A DNA stretch of 64,000 bases from CAWBLP01 sp963789495 (GTDB lineage: Bacteria > Pseudomonadota > Alphaproteobacteria > Acetobacterales > Acetobacteraceae), in the NCBI GenBank assembly GCA_963789495.1, contig CAWBLP010000023.1:1-64000 (forward strand), in the 5' to 3' direction. The notes beneath the pieces are model-generated. The model did no database searches and was not told the DNA's origin. It saw only the letters and a program-made list of their open reading frames with translations. The stretch's first letter is position 1; every line of letters starts with the position of its first letter. This document shows positions 51,825-60,136 of this stretch, in pieces. Both the position numbers and the translations under genes were made by a program.

Positions 51825-52541
51825 CTACGTTTCTGTCAGTCCGAGATAGGACCGGCGTACCCGGTCGTCGGCGAGCAATGTCTGATACGGCCCGTCCAGC
51901 ACCATGTGCCCGGTCTCCAGCACATAGCCGTGGTCGGACAGTTCCAGCGCCTCGGCGACGCGCTGTTCCACCAGCAGAATAGTCACGCCGTCTTCCCGAT
52001 GGATCTGCGATACCCGTTCGAAGATCGTGTCGGCGACGGCAGGCGCCAGGCCCATCGATGGTTCGTCGAGCATCAGCAGGCGCGGCACGGAAGCGAGGCC
52101 GCGGCCGATCGCCAGCATCTGCTGCTCACCGCCCGACAGCGTGCCGGCGAGCTGGTGGGCGCGTTCATGCAAGATCGGAAACAGCGCATGGATCCGTTCC
52201 AACGTATGCCGCCACTGCACTCGGCCCGCCTTCGGATACGCACCCATCTCCAGGTTTTCCAGCACAGTCAGCGTCTTGAACACCTGCCGGCCCTCGGGGA
52301 CATGCGCGATGCCAAGATGCGCGCGATCCGACGCGGCGGCCGCGAGCAGGTCCTGGCCGCAAAAGCTGATGCCGCCCGCAACCGGCGGGACGATGCCGCA
52401 GATCGTCTTGAATAGCGTGGACTTGCCGGCACCGTTGGGGCCAACAACCGTGACGAACTGACCCTCCGCCACACTCAACGATACGTCGCTGAGCGCACGC
52501 AATCCGCCATAGGCGACCGAGAGATTGCGGACTTCAAGCAT
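51825..52541 (-). CDS. livF: Branched-chain amino acid-type ABC transporter ATPase LivF
   Basis: A 238-residue ATPase. Walker A is VVGPNGAGKSTLFKTI, the Q-loop region AHVPEGRQVFKTLTVLENLE, the signature LSGGEQQMLAIGRGLASVPR and Walker B LLMLDEPSMGLAP. The length and PEGR motif are typical of LivF. The ATG at 52541 lies only 7 bases from a 421-bp inverted-repeat element. No ribosome site of its own is visible; the 11-base unit CATGCCGCACC is duplicated right at the start codon. Confidence 0.92.
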   Translation of the reverse strand: MLEVRNLSVAYGGLRALSDVSLSVAEGQFVTVVGPNGAGKSTLFKTICGIVPPVAGGISFCGQDLLAAAASDRAHLGIAHVPEGRQVFKTLTVLENLEMGAYPKAGRVQWRHTLERIHALFPILHERAHQLAGTLSGGEQQMLAIGRGLASVPRLLMLDEPSMGLAPAVADTIFERVSQIHREDGVTILLVEQRVAEALELSDHGYVLETGHMVLDGPYQTLLADDRVRRSYLGLTET

Positions 52542-52547
52542 GCCGCA

Positions 52548-52968
52548 CCCATGCCGCACCGGCAGGACCCCGCCCGCCTGACCGGACATCCGCAGACGGT
52601 CCCACCCTTCGCGCTTTGGGATGGGGCGCAAGCAAGCGATCGGGGTTTTGCCCCGAACCCCACCAGGGGCTTTGCCCCCTGGACCCCCAGCAAAGGCTCG
52701 CCTTTGCAATCAAAACTTGTTTGGGGTGGGGAGGGGGCGCGAGCGCCTCGGACCATACGATCATCACGACCGGCCCCCTCCCCACCCCAAACAGATTCGG
52801 TTCCAAGGGCCGGGCCCTTGGCGGGGATGCAAGGGGCAGCGCCCCTTGCTGGGGGTCTGGGGGCGAAGCCCCCGCTCGCTTGCCTGCATCCCAACGCAAA
52901 GCACGGATGGGTGGGACCGTCTGCGGATGTCCGGTCAGGCGGGCGGGGTCCTGCCGGTGCGGCATGGG
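52548..52968. mobile_element. Dispersed repeat, copy C: MITE-like element with perfect 60-bp inverted repeats
   Basis: The outer 60 bases (52548-52607) are the exact reverse complement of 52909-52968. The 301 bases between contain several smaller hairpins, for example CCAAGGGCCGGGCCCTTGG and GGGGCAGCGCCCC. No gene is inside. It fills the livG-livF gap almost exactly: the livG stop is 4 bases from one end and the livF ATG is 7 bases from the other. Related copies lie at 15.6, 49.4 and 60.9-62.5 kb. It should form a very strong cruciform or RNA hairpin and could reduce livF expression. Confidence 0.8.
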
Positions 52969-52972
52969 ATCG

Positions 52973-53742
52973 TTATGCATTCTGCCTCGCCAGCCATTTC
53001 TTGCCGAGATAGGCCTCGATCACCGCATGATCCTCCACCACGTCGCGTGGCAGGCCGCTGGCCAGCACGCGGCCGTGATCCAGCACCACGAACCGATCGG
53101 CGAGGCGCAGCATTGCGTGCATCGTGTGTTCGATGATCACCACTGTCATGCCGTCCTCGCGCAGCCGCGCCAGCACGTCCAGCACGTCGTTGCACTCGTC
53201 GCGGCCAAGCCCGGCCAGTGTTTCGTCCAGCAGCAGCAGGCGTGGCTGACCGGCGAGCGCGCGTGCCAGCTCCATCAGGCGCAACTGCTTGTTGGTGAGT
53301 TGCCCGGCGAGTGTGCCGGCCTGTTGCAGCAGCCCGACCCGTGCCAGCGCATTGGCTGCGGCGTCGATCGCCTCATGGTCCGGCAGTCCGGCGCCGTACG
53401 CCCCCACCACCACATTGTCGAGCAGCGGCAGGCGCGGGAAGTTGCGCACCACCTGGAAGGTGCGTCCGACGCCCATGCGGCAGACCTCATGCACCTTGCG
53501 CCCGAGCATCGACTGGCCGGCGAGCTGTGCGGCGCCCTGGTCGGCGCCGAGCACGCCGTTCAGCACGTTGAACAGCGTTGTCTTGCCGGCGCCGTTCGGT
53601 CCGATGATGCCCAGGATCTCACCTTCCGCGACCGAGAAGCTGACCTCGCTGACCGCGCGCAGACCGCCGAAGGAGCGTGACAGGCCCTTCACCTCCAGCA
53701 GCGGTGCGTCGCTGCGGCCGCGTACGATCGGGGCCGGGGACG
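52973..53742 (-). CDS. livG: Branched-chain amino acid-type ABC transporter ATPase LivG (probably fused to LivM)
   Basis: The ATPase domain begins APLLEVKGLSRSFGGLRAVS. It has Walker A IIGPNGAGKTTLFNVLNGVL, the LivG-type GVGRTFQVVRNFPRLPLLDN, signature-like LTNKQLRLMELARALAGQPR and Walker B LLLLDETLAGLGRDE. The C-terminus EAYLGKKWLARQNA is normal. No ATG, GTG or TTG exists in frame near the domain start; the frame runs back into the end of livM. The start given is therefore the approximate domain border. A single permease-ATPase polypeptide, broken here by one base shift, is the best explanation. Stop is TAA at 52973. Confidence 0.82.
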
Positions 53743-54737
53743 TGGTGGAGGCCAGCGGTACGGCCGGCGGCGTGGTGCTGGCGGAACCAGCGGTCGCGCA
53801 CTGTCCAGAACAGGCCCTCGGGCGCCGCCAGCATGATGCCGATGATCGCCGCGCCGTACACCACGCCCTGGATGCCCGGCAGATAATTGCCCAGTTCGGC
53901 ATTCAGGGATTCGGCCAGCGGCACCAGGATCGCGGCGCCGATCACCGGTCCCCAGACCGCGGCGACGCCGCCGAACAGCGTCACCACCACCGCCTGCGCG
54001 GAGACCAGCATGCCGAACACCGAGTCGGGTGTGACCACCAGCAGCACGCAGGCATAGAGGCCGCCGGAGGCCGCGGCGAGCGCGCCGGACACAATCAGCG
54101 CACGCATCTTCCATTGTTTCGCGTTGATGCCGGCGGCTTCTGCGGCGAGTTCGTTCTGCCGGATCGCCAGCAGGGCCAGGCCGAAGCGGGAATTCTCCAC
54201 CAGCAGGCAGGTCAGCACGCCGACGATCAGCAGGGCGACCGAGACCAGCGTGTACAGCCGCGGATCGGTGAACTCCAGATAGAAGGCCGGATGTTCCCGA
54301 TGCATCGGCAGCGACATTTCCTGGAAGCCCAGGTATTGCAGCACGTAGAGGATGGCGAGCGGATAGGCGAGCATCGCCAGTGCGAAATAGTGGCCGCGCA
54401 AGCGGAAGGTGGGGGTGCCGATCAGCACCGCCGCGATCGCGCCCATCACCATGGCGAGTGGAATGCCAAGCCATGGCGTCAGATTCCAGTACACCAAAGC
54501 CAGCGTCACGGTATAGGCGCCGATGCCGAAGAATGAGGCGTGGCCGAAGGAGAGCTGGCCGCCATAGCCCGACAGGATGTTCCAGGACACGCCGAATACC
54601 GCCCAGATCGGCACAAGCGTCATGATAAGCTGGTAGTAGCTGTTGGTGACCAGCGCAGAGGCGCCGAGATAGGCGACAGCGATGATGGCCAGCGCGATCA
54701 GGTCGCGCCGCATCCGGATGCCGGCTCCCTGCCTCAT
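53619..54737 (-). CDS. livM: Branched-chain amino acid-type ABC transporter permease LivM
   Basis: A permease with about ten helices. The family signature is SYGGQLSFGHASFFGIGAYT-like (here SGYGGQLSFGHASFFGIGAY), with LRGHYFALAMLAYPLAILYV and the EAA-like FGLALLAIRQNELAAEAAGI. The true permease ends near 53760 (GLFWTVRDRWFR). After that the open frame reads about 45 unrelated residues to a chance stop at 53619 and overlaps the livG frame. A single-base shift near 53735-53790 would fuse it to livG. Confidence 0.85.
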   Translation of the reverse strand: MRQGAGIRMRRDLIALAIIAVAYLGASALVTNSYYQLIMTLVPIWAVFGVSWNILSGYGGQLSFGHASFFGIGAYTVTLALVYWNLTPWLGIPLAMVMGAIAAVLIGTPTFRLRGHYFALAMLAYPLAILYVLQYLGFQEMSLPMHREHPAFYLEFTDPRLYTLVSVALLIVGVLTCLLVENSRFGLALLAIRQNELAAEAAGINAKQWKMRALIVSGALAAASGGLYACVLLVVTPDSVFGMLVSAQAVVVTLFGGVAAVWGPVIGAAILVPLAESLNAELGNYLPGIQGVVYGAAIIGIMLAAPEGLFWTVRDRWFRQHHAAGRTAGLHHVPGPDRTRPQRRTAAGGEGPVTLLRRSARGQRGQLLGRGR

Positions 54738-54747
54738 GCCGCGGCCC

Positions 54748-55749
54748 TCACGCCCGTTCCGCCGATCGGCCGAACAGTCCCTGCGGGCGCAGTGTGACGA
54801 TCAGTAGGAACACAACGAAGATGGCGGCGTTCTGCAGTTGCGGCGGCAGGACCAGCGCGGAGCATTGCTGCACGAAGCCGACGGTCAGCCCGCCCCAGAA
54901 TGCACCAAGGATGCTGCCCATGCCGCCGAGCACGACACCGGAATACATGATGATGACGTAGTCGAAGCCGACGAACGGGCCGAACGACAGATACGTGGCC
55001 ATCAATCCTCCGGCGACCGCGGTGATGCCGCTGCCGATGCCGAAGGCGATGCGATAGGCACGATCGACGTCAACTCCCATATAGGTCGCGGCCGTCGGGT
55101 TATCCGCGGCCGCGCGCAAGGCTCTGCCCAGCCGGGTATATTCCAGCAGCAGGTACAGTCCGACCGCGACGATGATCGCCACCGCACAGGCGAACAGCCG
55201 CGCCTTGTTCAGGAACACCGTCGCATCGCCATAAAAGCCGGTCACCAGGAATGCGCTGGAGGCGAGCGGCGTGCGCACCGTCTCCGGCGTGGAGCCGAAC
55301 ACGATCAGTCCGCCATTCTGCAGAATCAGCGAGATGCCGAGTGTGACGATCAGTTGGCCGAAATGCCCCTCATCCAGTGTGCCGGTGGTGCGCAGGCCAG
55401 AAACCCGGCTGATGAGGAATTTGTGCAGCAAGGCGCCGCCGGCGAACACGATCGGCCCGGCCAGCAGGGCACCGATGAAGGGTCCGGCATAGGGGCCAAG
55501 GAAACTCATCAGACCGCCGACGCCCACCAGGTAGAAGCTGGCGAACATCCCGAGCATCAGCAATTCACCCTGGGCGAAGTTCACGATCTTCATGATGCCG
55601 AAGATCAGGCCCAGGCCGATGCACATCAGCCCGTAGATGCAGCCGATCGTGATGCCCGCGGCAAGCGCGTTCAGCACGTTCTCGACCAGGATTTCGAATT
55701 CCACCGGTCCGTTCGCCCCCACCGTGCCGGCCCGGGTCGGGAGCGGCAT
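54748..55749 (-). CDS. livH: Branched-chain amino acid-type ABC transporter permease LivH
   Basis: A 333-residue permease. Typical LivH parts are NVLNALAAGITIGCIYGLM, GLGLIFGIMKIVNFAQGEL, LIVTLGISLILQNGGLIVFG, GRALRAAADNPTAATYMGVD and SGVVLGGMGSILGAFWGGL. The first ~17 residues may not be part of it; a GTG at about 55704 (VEFEILVENV) is an alternative start. It is first in the Liv cluster (livH-livM-livG-livF-livJ order), 10 bases before livM. Confidence 0.92.
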   Translation of the reverse strand: MPLPTRAGTVGANGPVEFEILVENVLNALAAGITIGCIYGLMCIGLGLIFGIMKIVNFAQGELLMLGMFASFYLVGVGGLMSFLGPYAGPFIGALLAGPIVFAGGALLHKFLISRVSGLRTTGTLDEGHFGQLIVTLGISLILQNGGLIVFGSTPETVRTPLASSAFLVTGFYGDATVFLNKARLFACAVAIIVAVGLYLLLEYTRLGRALRAAADNPTAATYMGVDVDRAYRIAFGIGSGITAVAGGLMATYLSFGPFVGFDYVIIMYSGVVLGGMGSILGAFWGGLTVGFVQQCSALVLPPQLQNAAIFVVFLLIVTLRPQGLFGRSAERA

Positions 55750-55900
55750 CTGTTTCCGTGTAACCAGTCTTACCGGCTTGCGCTCCCGGCCTCAAGCGAC
55801 CGCGGGTTAGCTGAAATCGTCCGGCCGGCGTGATCGGGAAGCCGGCTGTCGCGGTGCGGCGTGGTCCTGGTGACGGCTGCGTGGTAGGAGCGAGCGCATC

Positions 55901-56518
55901 ATGTCCGACCGAGCGAATTCCGGATCGCCGCCGAAACTCGGCCCCATCACGCAGTTTAATGCGCCGCCCGCGCTGCATGCATTCGCGGATTTGTTGGTGC
56001 AGTGGAATGCTTCGGTGAACCTGGTCGGCCGCAGTGACCTTGCATCGCTGTGGACCCGCCACATTGCCGACAGTCTGCAGCTGGCTCGATTCGTCGACCC
56101 AAGGGATCGGATGATCGACCTGGGCTCCGGCGCAGGGTTTCCAGGGCTGGTGCTGGCGATTTGCCATGGGCTTCAGGTCGATCTTGTCGAGCGCGATCAA
56201 CGCAAGGCAGCATTCCTGCGAGAGGCCGTGCGTGTCACCGGCGCCGCCGCGACCGTGCATGCCGCGGACATCGCAACCGTGTCGATTGCGCCGGCACCAT
56301 TGGTCACGGCGCGGGCACTCGCTCCGGTTGCGCAACTCCTGGACCACGCTGAACGCCTGTTAGCCCCTGGAGGCGCATGTCTGTTGCTGAAGGGACGCGG
56401 GGTGGACGCGGAACTGGTAGGCGCGCAGCGTCACTGGCGCATGCAGGTTGAGAAACACGCGAGCCAGACCGATCCGAATGCCACGATTTTGCGCATTACG
56501 GAGATCGCACGTTGCTGA
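55901..56518 (+). CDS. rsmG: 16S rRNA (guanine-527 N7) methyltransferase RsmG
   Basis: A 205-residue SAM enzyme that methylates G527 in the 530 loop of 16S rRNA. It has WNASVNLVGRSDLASLWTRH and IADSLQLA (family N-terminus), the SAM loop IDLGSGAGFPGLVLAI, and VERDQRKAAFLREAVRVTG, all diagnostic for RsmG/GidB. AGGAG sits ahead of the ATG. In most bacteria it lies between mnmG and parAB; here it is alone, divergent from livH. It may be a moved single copy or a second copy. Confidence 0.9.
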   Translation: MSDRANSGSPPKLGPITQFNAPPALHAFADLLVQWNASVNLVGRSDLASLWTRHIADSLQLARFVDPRDRMIDLGSGAGFPGLVLAICHGLQVDLVERDQRKAAFLREAVRVTGAAATVHAADIATVSIAPAPLVTARALAPVAQLLDHAERLLAPGGACLLLKGRGVDAELVGAQRHWRMQVEKHASQTDPNATILRITEIARC

Positions 56519-56598
56519 GTCTTGGCGTGCCGGTTCGACAGGGTGCCGCTTGGCTTCCTATGATCGTGCAGGCGAGGACACGTGAGGGCGCGGCAGAC

Positions 56599-57468
56599 AT
56601 GAACGACCAGGTGACGGAAGAGGCGCAAACGGTGCTGGACCGGTTGGAGCAGCAGTCGGTCCGGCAGGAAACGCCGTGCGGCGAAGGCAGGATGGCTTGG
56701 CGTCTGTGGAATGCCACCGGCCTCGACGATGCGCCGGTGCTGGTGCTGTTCCATGGCGGCGCCGGCTCGTGGCGGCACTGGGTGCACAACATTCCCGAGT
56801 TGTCGCACCATTATCGTGTGGTGGGGCCGGATCTGCCGGGGCTGGGCGAGTCGGATTTTCCGCCGAACGGCAACGACGCCGATGCGGTGGCGCAAATCGT
56901 TGCCGACGGACTTGATACCATAATCGGCCCGTCCACCACCTATGACGTCGTTGGATTTTCATTCGGTGGCACGATGGCGAGTTGCGTCGCCGCAATCCAT
57001 GGCCGCCGCGTGCGCTCGGTGACCATCATCGGGTCCAGCGGCGTCGGCCCGCTGGGCAGTGCGGTGCAGTTGCTGAAGGTGCGCCACCTGGAAGGTCAGG
57101 AGCGCATCGATGCGCATCGCACCAACCTCAATCGGCTGATGATCGCCGATCCGGAACGGATCGATGCAATGGCGCTGGCGATCCAGGACTGGAACACCGT
57201 GCGCTCTCGCCTCAAGACCCCATCGCTGTCCCGCAGCGGGGCATTGATGCGCGCACTGGACCGGGTGCATGTGCCGTTGAACGGCATCTGGGGCGGGCAG
57301 GATGCGCCGGCCAATCCGCGTGCGCCGGAGCGGGTCGCGGCGCTGCGCGAACGCCGGCCGGAAGCGGATATCCGTTTGATTCCGGGGGCCGGCCACTGGG
57401 TCGCGTATGAGCGGCCGGACCAGGTCAACCCGATGCTGCTGGAGATGCTGGCGCGCACGCGGCCATAA
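56599..57468 (+). CDS. Alpha/beta-fold hydrolase
   Basis: A 289-residue hydrolase. The oxyanion motif is LVLFHGGAGSWRHWVHNI. The nucleophile elbow is VVGFSFGGTMASC, with Ser. The acid probably lies in NGIWGGQDAPANP and the catalytic His in IPGAGHWVAYERP. The sequence fits C-C bond or ester hydrolases of the MhpC-like branch. It overlaps rsmG slightly if the longer start (56512) is used. The CoA-transferase gene follows at 31 bases, so they are likely one operon. Confidence 0.85.
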   Translation: MNDQVTEEAQTVLDRLEQQSVRQETPCGEGRMAWRLWNATGLDDAPVLVLFHGGAGSWRHWVHNIPELSHHYRVVGPDLPGLGESDFPPNGNDADAVAQIVADGLDTIIGPSTTYDVVGFSFGGTMASCVAAIHGRRVRSVTIIGSSGVGPLGSAVQLLKVRHLEGQERIDAHRTNLNRLMIADPERIDAMALAIQDWNTVRSRLKTPSLSRSGALMRALDRVHVPLNGIWGGQDAPANPRAPERVAALRERRPEADIRLIPGAGHWVAYERPDQVNPMLLEMLARTRP

Positions 57469-57499
57469 CGCGCAGCCCGCGCCCAAGGAGGAAACGAAC

Positions 57500-60112
57500 A
57501 TGATGGATGTCAGCGCGATCGAGCGCGGACCTGGCGAGATGATGGGCAATGCCGGTCCGGGCATGCTGGCCGGCCTGCGGGTGATCGAGATCGCCGACGA
57601 ACGCGCCGAATATGCCGGCCTGCTGCTCGCCGGCCTCGGCGCCGAGGTGGTAAAGATCGAACCGCCGGAGGGCACCGCGACCCGTCGCATCGGCCCGTTC
57701 CTGGCGGACCAGCCCGGCCCGGAGCGGTCGTTGTTTTTCTGGAACTACAACCGTGCCAAGAAGTCCGTGGTTCTTGACCTGCGGGAAACCCCGGCGCGGG
57801 ACCATCTGCTGCAGCTGCTGGACGGCGCCGATGTGTTGCTGGATTCGTCCTGCGGTGCGCTGAACACCCTGCTGGGCCTGGGTCGGGCCGCCTTGAACGC
57901 CCGGTTCCCCAAGCTGGTGACGGCGCGAATCACGCCGTTCGGCGATGACGGGCCGTGGGCGGACTTCAAAGGGTCCGATCTGATCCATCTCGCGCTGGGC
58001 GGCGTGATGATGAACTGCGGTTACGACCCCGATCCGAATCTGGAATACGACACGCCGCCGATCGCACCGCAGATCTGGCACGCCTACCACATCGCCGGCG
58101 AGCAGCTTGCCACCGGCATCATCGCCGCCCTGATCAGCCGCCATCGCTCCGGTCATGGCCAGGATGTCTCCGTCGCGATCCATGAGGCGGTGTCGAAAAA
58201 CCCCGAGCTCGACATCATGCATTGGGTGATGCGGCGCGTGCCGCTATGGCGGCTGACCAACCGCCATGCGGTGGAGACGCCAAACCACTCGCCGTCGATC
58301 TGCCATACCAAGGATGGGCGCTGGTTCATCATGCATGGCATGGGTGCGCGCGACCTGAAGAACCTGGTGCCGCTGCTGACCAAATACGGCATGCAAGCGG
58401 ATCTGCAGCCACCGCCGCCGGATGCCGATTTGAAGGCGCGCAACGTGCCGGGCTCCCAGGCCGGCGACGAGACCCGCGCGCATATGCTGGATGTCGTGCA
58501 GCGCTTCGTCCGCGCCTGGACCTATGCCGACATGCCGTGGCGGGAGGCGCAGGATGCCGGCCTGCTATGGGCACCGCTGCGCAAGCCGCATGAGAACGCA
58601 CTCGATGAGCACTGGCTGAAACGAAAAAGCTTCGCCGATGTGCCGCATCCCGAACACGGCCGCAGCTTCCGCTATCCGACCAGCAAGTGGCTGAGCACCG
58701 CGACGAGCTGGCAGGTCGGCCGGCGTGCGCCGCTGCTGGGCGAAGACACCGAAACGGTGCTGGTCGCGACCCCGCCCCAGCCGAGCGTTCCGGCGCAGCC
58801 ACGTGGAATGGAGGGCGCGCGCCTGTCCGCGCTGCACGCCAAGCCGTTCCCGCTGCAGGGCGTGAAAATCCTTGATTTCGCCTGGTTCCTGGCCTCCGCC
58901 GGCGGCACCCGCTTCCTCGCTGCGCTGGGAGCGGAAAGCTATAAGGTGGAGTGGAAGGACAATCCCGACACGCGGCTGGCCGCCATGGCGCCGATTGGCG
59001 GGCGGGCCGCGCGCGACGCCGCGACCGGGCCGCTGCCGGGCGTAAAAGACCACGACATGGGCGGGCAGTTCAACAACAAGAACGCCGGCAAGCGCGGCAT
59101 CTCGCTGAACATCCGCCATCCGAAGGGGTTGCAGATCGCCAAGGACCTTGTCCGCGTCTGCGATATCGTCGCGGAGGGATTCTCGCCCGGCGTGTTGCAG
59201 CGGCTCGGCCTGGGCTATGACGTAATGAAATCGATCCGGCCGGATATCATCTACATCCAGCAGGCCGGCATGGGCGCGCATGGCACCTATGGCCGAATGC
59301 GCACGGTCGGTCCGGTCGCCGCGGCCTTCGGCGGCCAGGGTGACATGTCCGGCCTGCCGGAGCCGGCAATGCCGGTCGGCTGGGGCTACTCCTATCTCGA
59401 CTGGATGGGCGCCTACGGCTACGCACTCGCCCTGCTCGGCGCGCTCTATCATCGCGACCGCACCGGCGAGGGCCAGTGGATCGACGCGTCGCAGTGCGAA
59501 TCAGGATTGTTCCTGACCGGGACAACGATTCTCGACTGGTCCGCGAATGACCGGGTGTGGAGCCGCTACGGCAACCGCTCGCCCTACAAGCCGGCGGCAC
59601 CGCACGGCGCCTATCGCTGCGCCGGCACCGATCGCTGGATCGCCATCGCCTGCTTCACCGACGAGGAGTTTCGCGCCCTGGCGCTTGCGGCGGGGCAGGG
59701 CGCCTGGCTGGAGGATCGCCGCTTCGCCACGCTGGCGGACCGGCTGGTGCATCAATCCGCACTCGATGCACTGGTCGGCGACTGGACCGCAACGCAGGAA
59801 CCCTATGCCTGCATGATTGCGTTACAGCGCGCCGGCGTGGCCGCAGGCGTGTGCCAGAATGCGGAGGATCGCTGCGACAACGATCCGCAACTTCGTCACC
59901 TGAAATGGCTGACCGAGGTCACCGGCACCAAGATCGGCACCTGGCCAGTGTACGAACTGCCGATGAAGCTGTCCCGGACGCCCGCCTATGTCGGTGGCCC
60001 GATCGATCGTGGCGCCCCGTGCTACGGCGAGGATAACGAATGGCTGCTGACAACCATGCTGGGCATGTCGAAGTCCGACGTGGAAAAACTCGCCGAGGAA
60101 GGCGTGATCTGA
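57500..60112 (+). CDS. Double-length family III CoA-transferase (CaiB/BaiF)
   Basis: An 870-residue protein with two CaiB/BaiF domains in tandem. Each begins with the family pattern: LRVIEIADERAEYAGLLLAG and AEVVKIEPPEG in the first, VKILDFAWFLASAGGTRFLA and LGAESYKVEWK in the second. The second also has GKRGISLNIRHPKGLQIAKD and YSYLDWMGAYGYALALLGAL. A strong AAGGAGG site precedes ATG 57500. The two domains of such enzymes interlock as a ring, and a fused pair can replace a heterodimer. It would move CoA between acids and lies between two hydrolase genes. Confidence 0.88.
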   Translation: MMDVSAIERGPGEMMGNAGPGMLAGLRVIEIADERAEYAGLLLAGLGAEVVKIEPPEGTATRRIGPFLADQPGPERSLFFWNYNRAKKSVVLDLRETPARDHLLQLLDGADVLLDSSCGALNTLLGLGRAALNARFPKLVTARITPFGDDGPWADFKGSDLIHLALGGVMMNCGYDPDPNLEYDTPPIAPQIWHAYHIAGEQLATGIIAALISRHRSGHGQDVSVAIHEAVSKNPELDIMHWVMRRVPLWRLTNRHAVETPNHSPSICHTKDGRWFIMHGMGARDLKNLVPLLTKYGMQADLQPPPPDADLKARNVPGSQAGDETRAHMLDVVQRFVRAWTYADMPWREAQDAGLLWAPLRKPHENALDEHWLKRKSFADVPHPEHGRSFRYPTSKWLSTATSWQVGRRAPLLGEDTETVLVATPPQPSVPAQPRGMEGARLSALHAKPFPLQGVKILDFAWFLASAGGTRFLAALGAESYKVEWKDNPDTRLAAMAPIGGRAARDAATGPLPGVKDHDMGGQFNNKNAGKRGISLNIRHPKGLQIAKDLVRVCDIVAEGFSPGVLQRLGLGYDVMKSIRPDIIYIQQAGMGAHGTYGRMRTVGPVAAAFGGQGDMSGLPEPAMPVGWGYSYLDWMGAYGYALALLGALYHRDRTGEGQWIDASQCESGLFLTGTTILDWSANDRVWSRYGNRSPYKPAAPHGAYRCAGTDRWIAIACFTDEEFRALALAAGQGAWLEDRRFATLADRLVHQSALDALVGDWTATQEPYACMIALQRAGVAAGVCQNAEDRCDNDPQLRHLKWLTEVTGTKIGTWPVYELPMKLSRTPAYVGGPIDRGAPCYGEDNEWLLTTMLGMSKSDVEKLAEEGVI

Positions 60113-60136
60113 GAAAAGACCAAGGGAGAAACCGCG

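Noticed and set aside
50603..51982. 459-residue plus-strand frame opposite the Liv binding protein
   Set aside because: Antisense shadow of an intact, well-recognised gene.
54838..55833. 331-residue plus-strand frame opposite livH
   Set aside because: Antisense shadow; rich in Asp/His/Gln with no motif.
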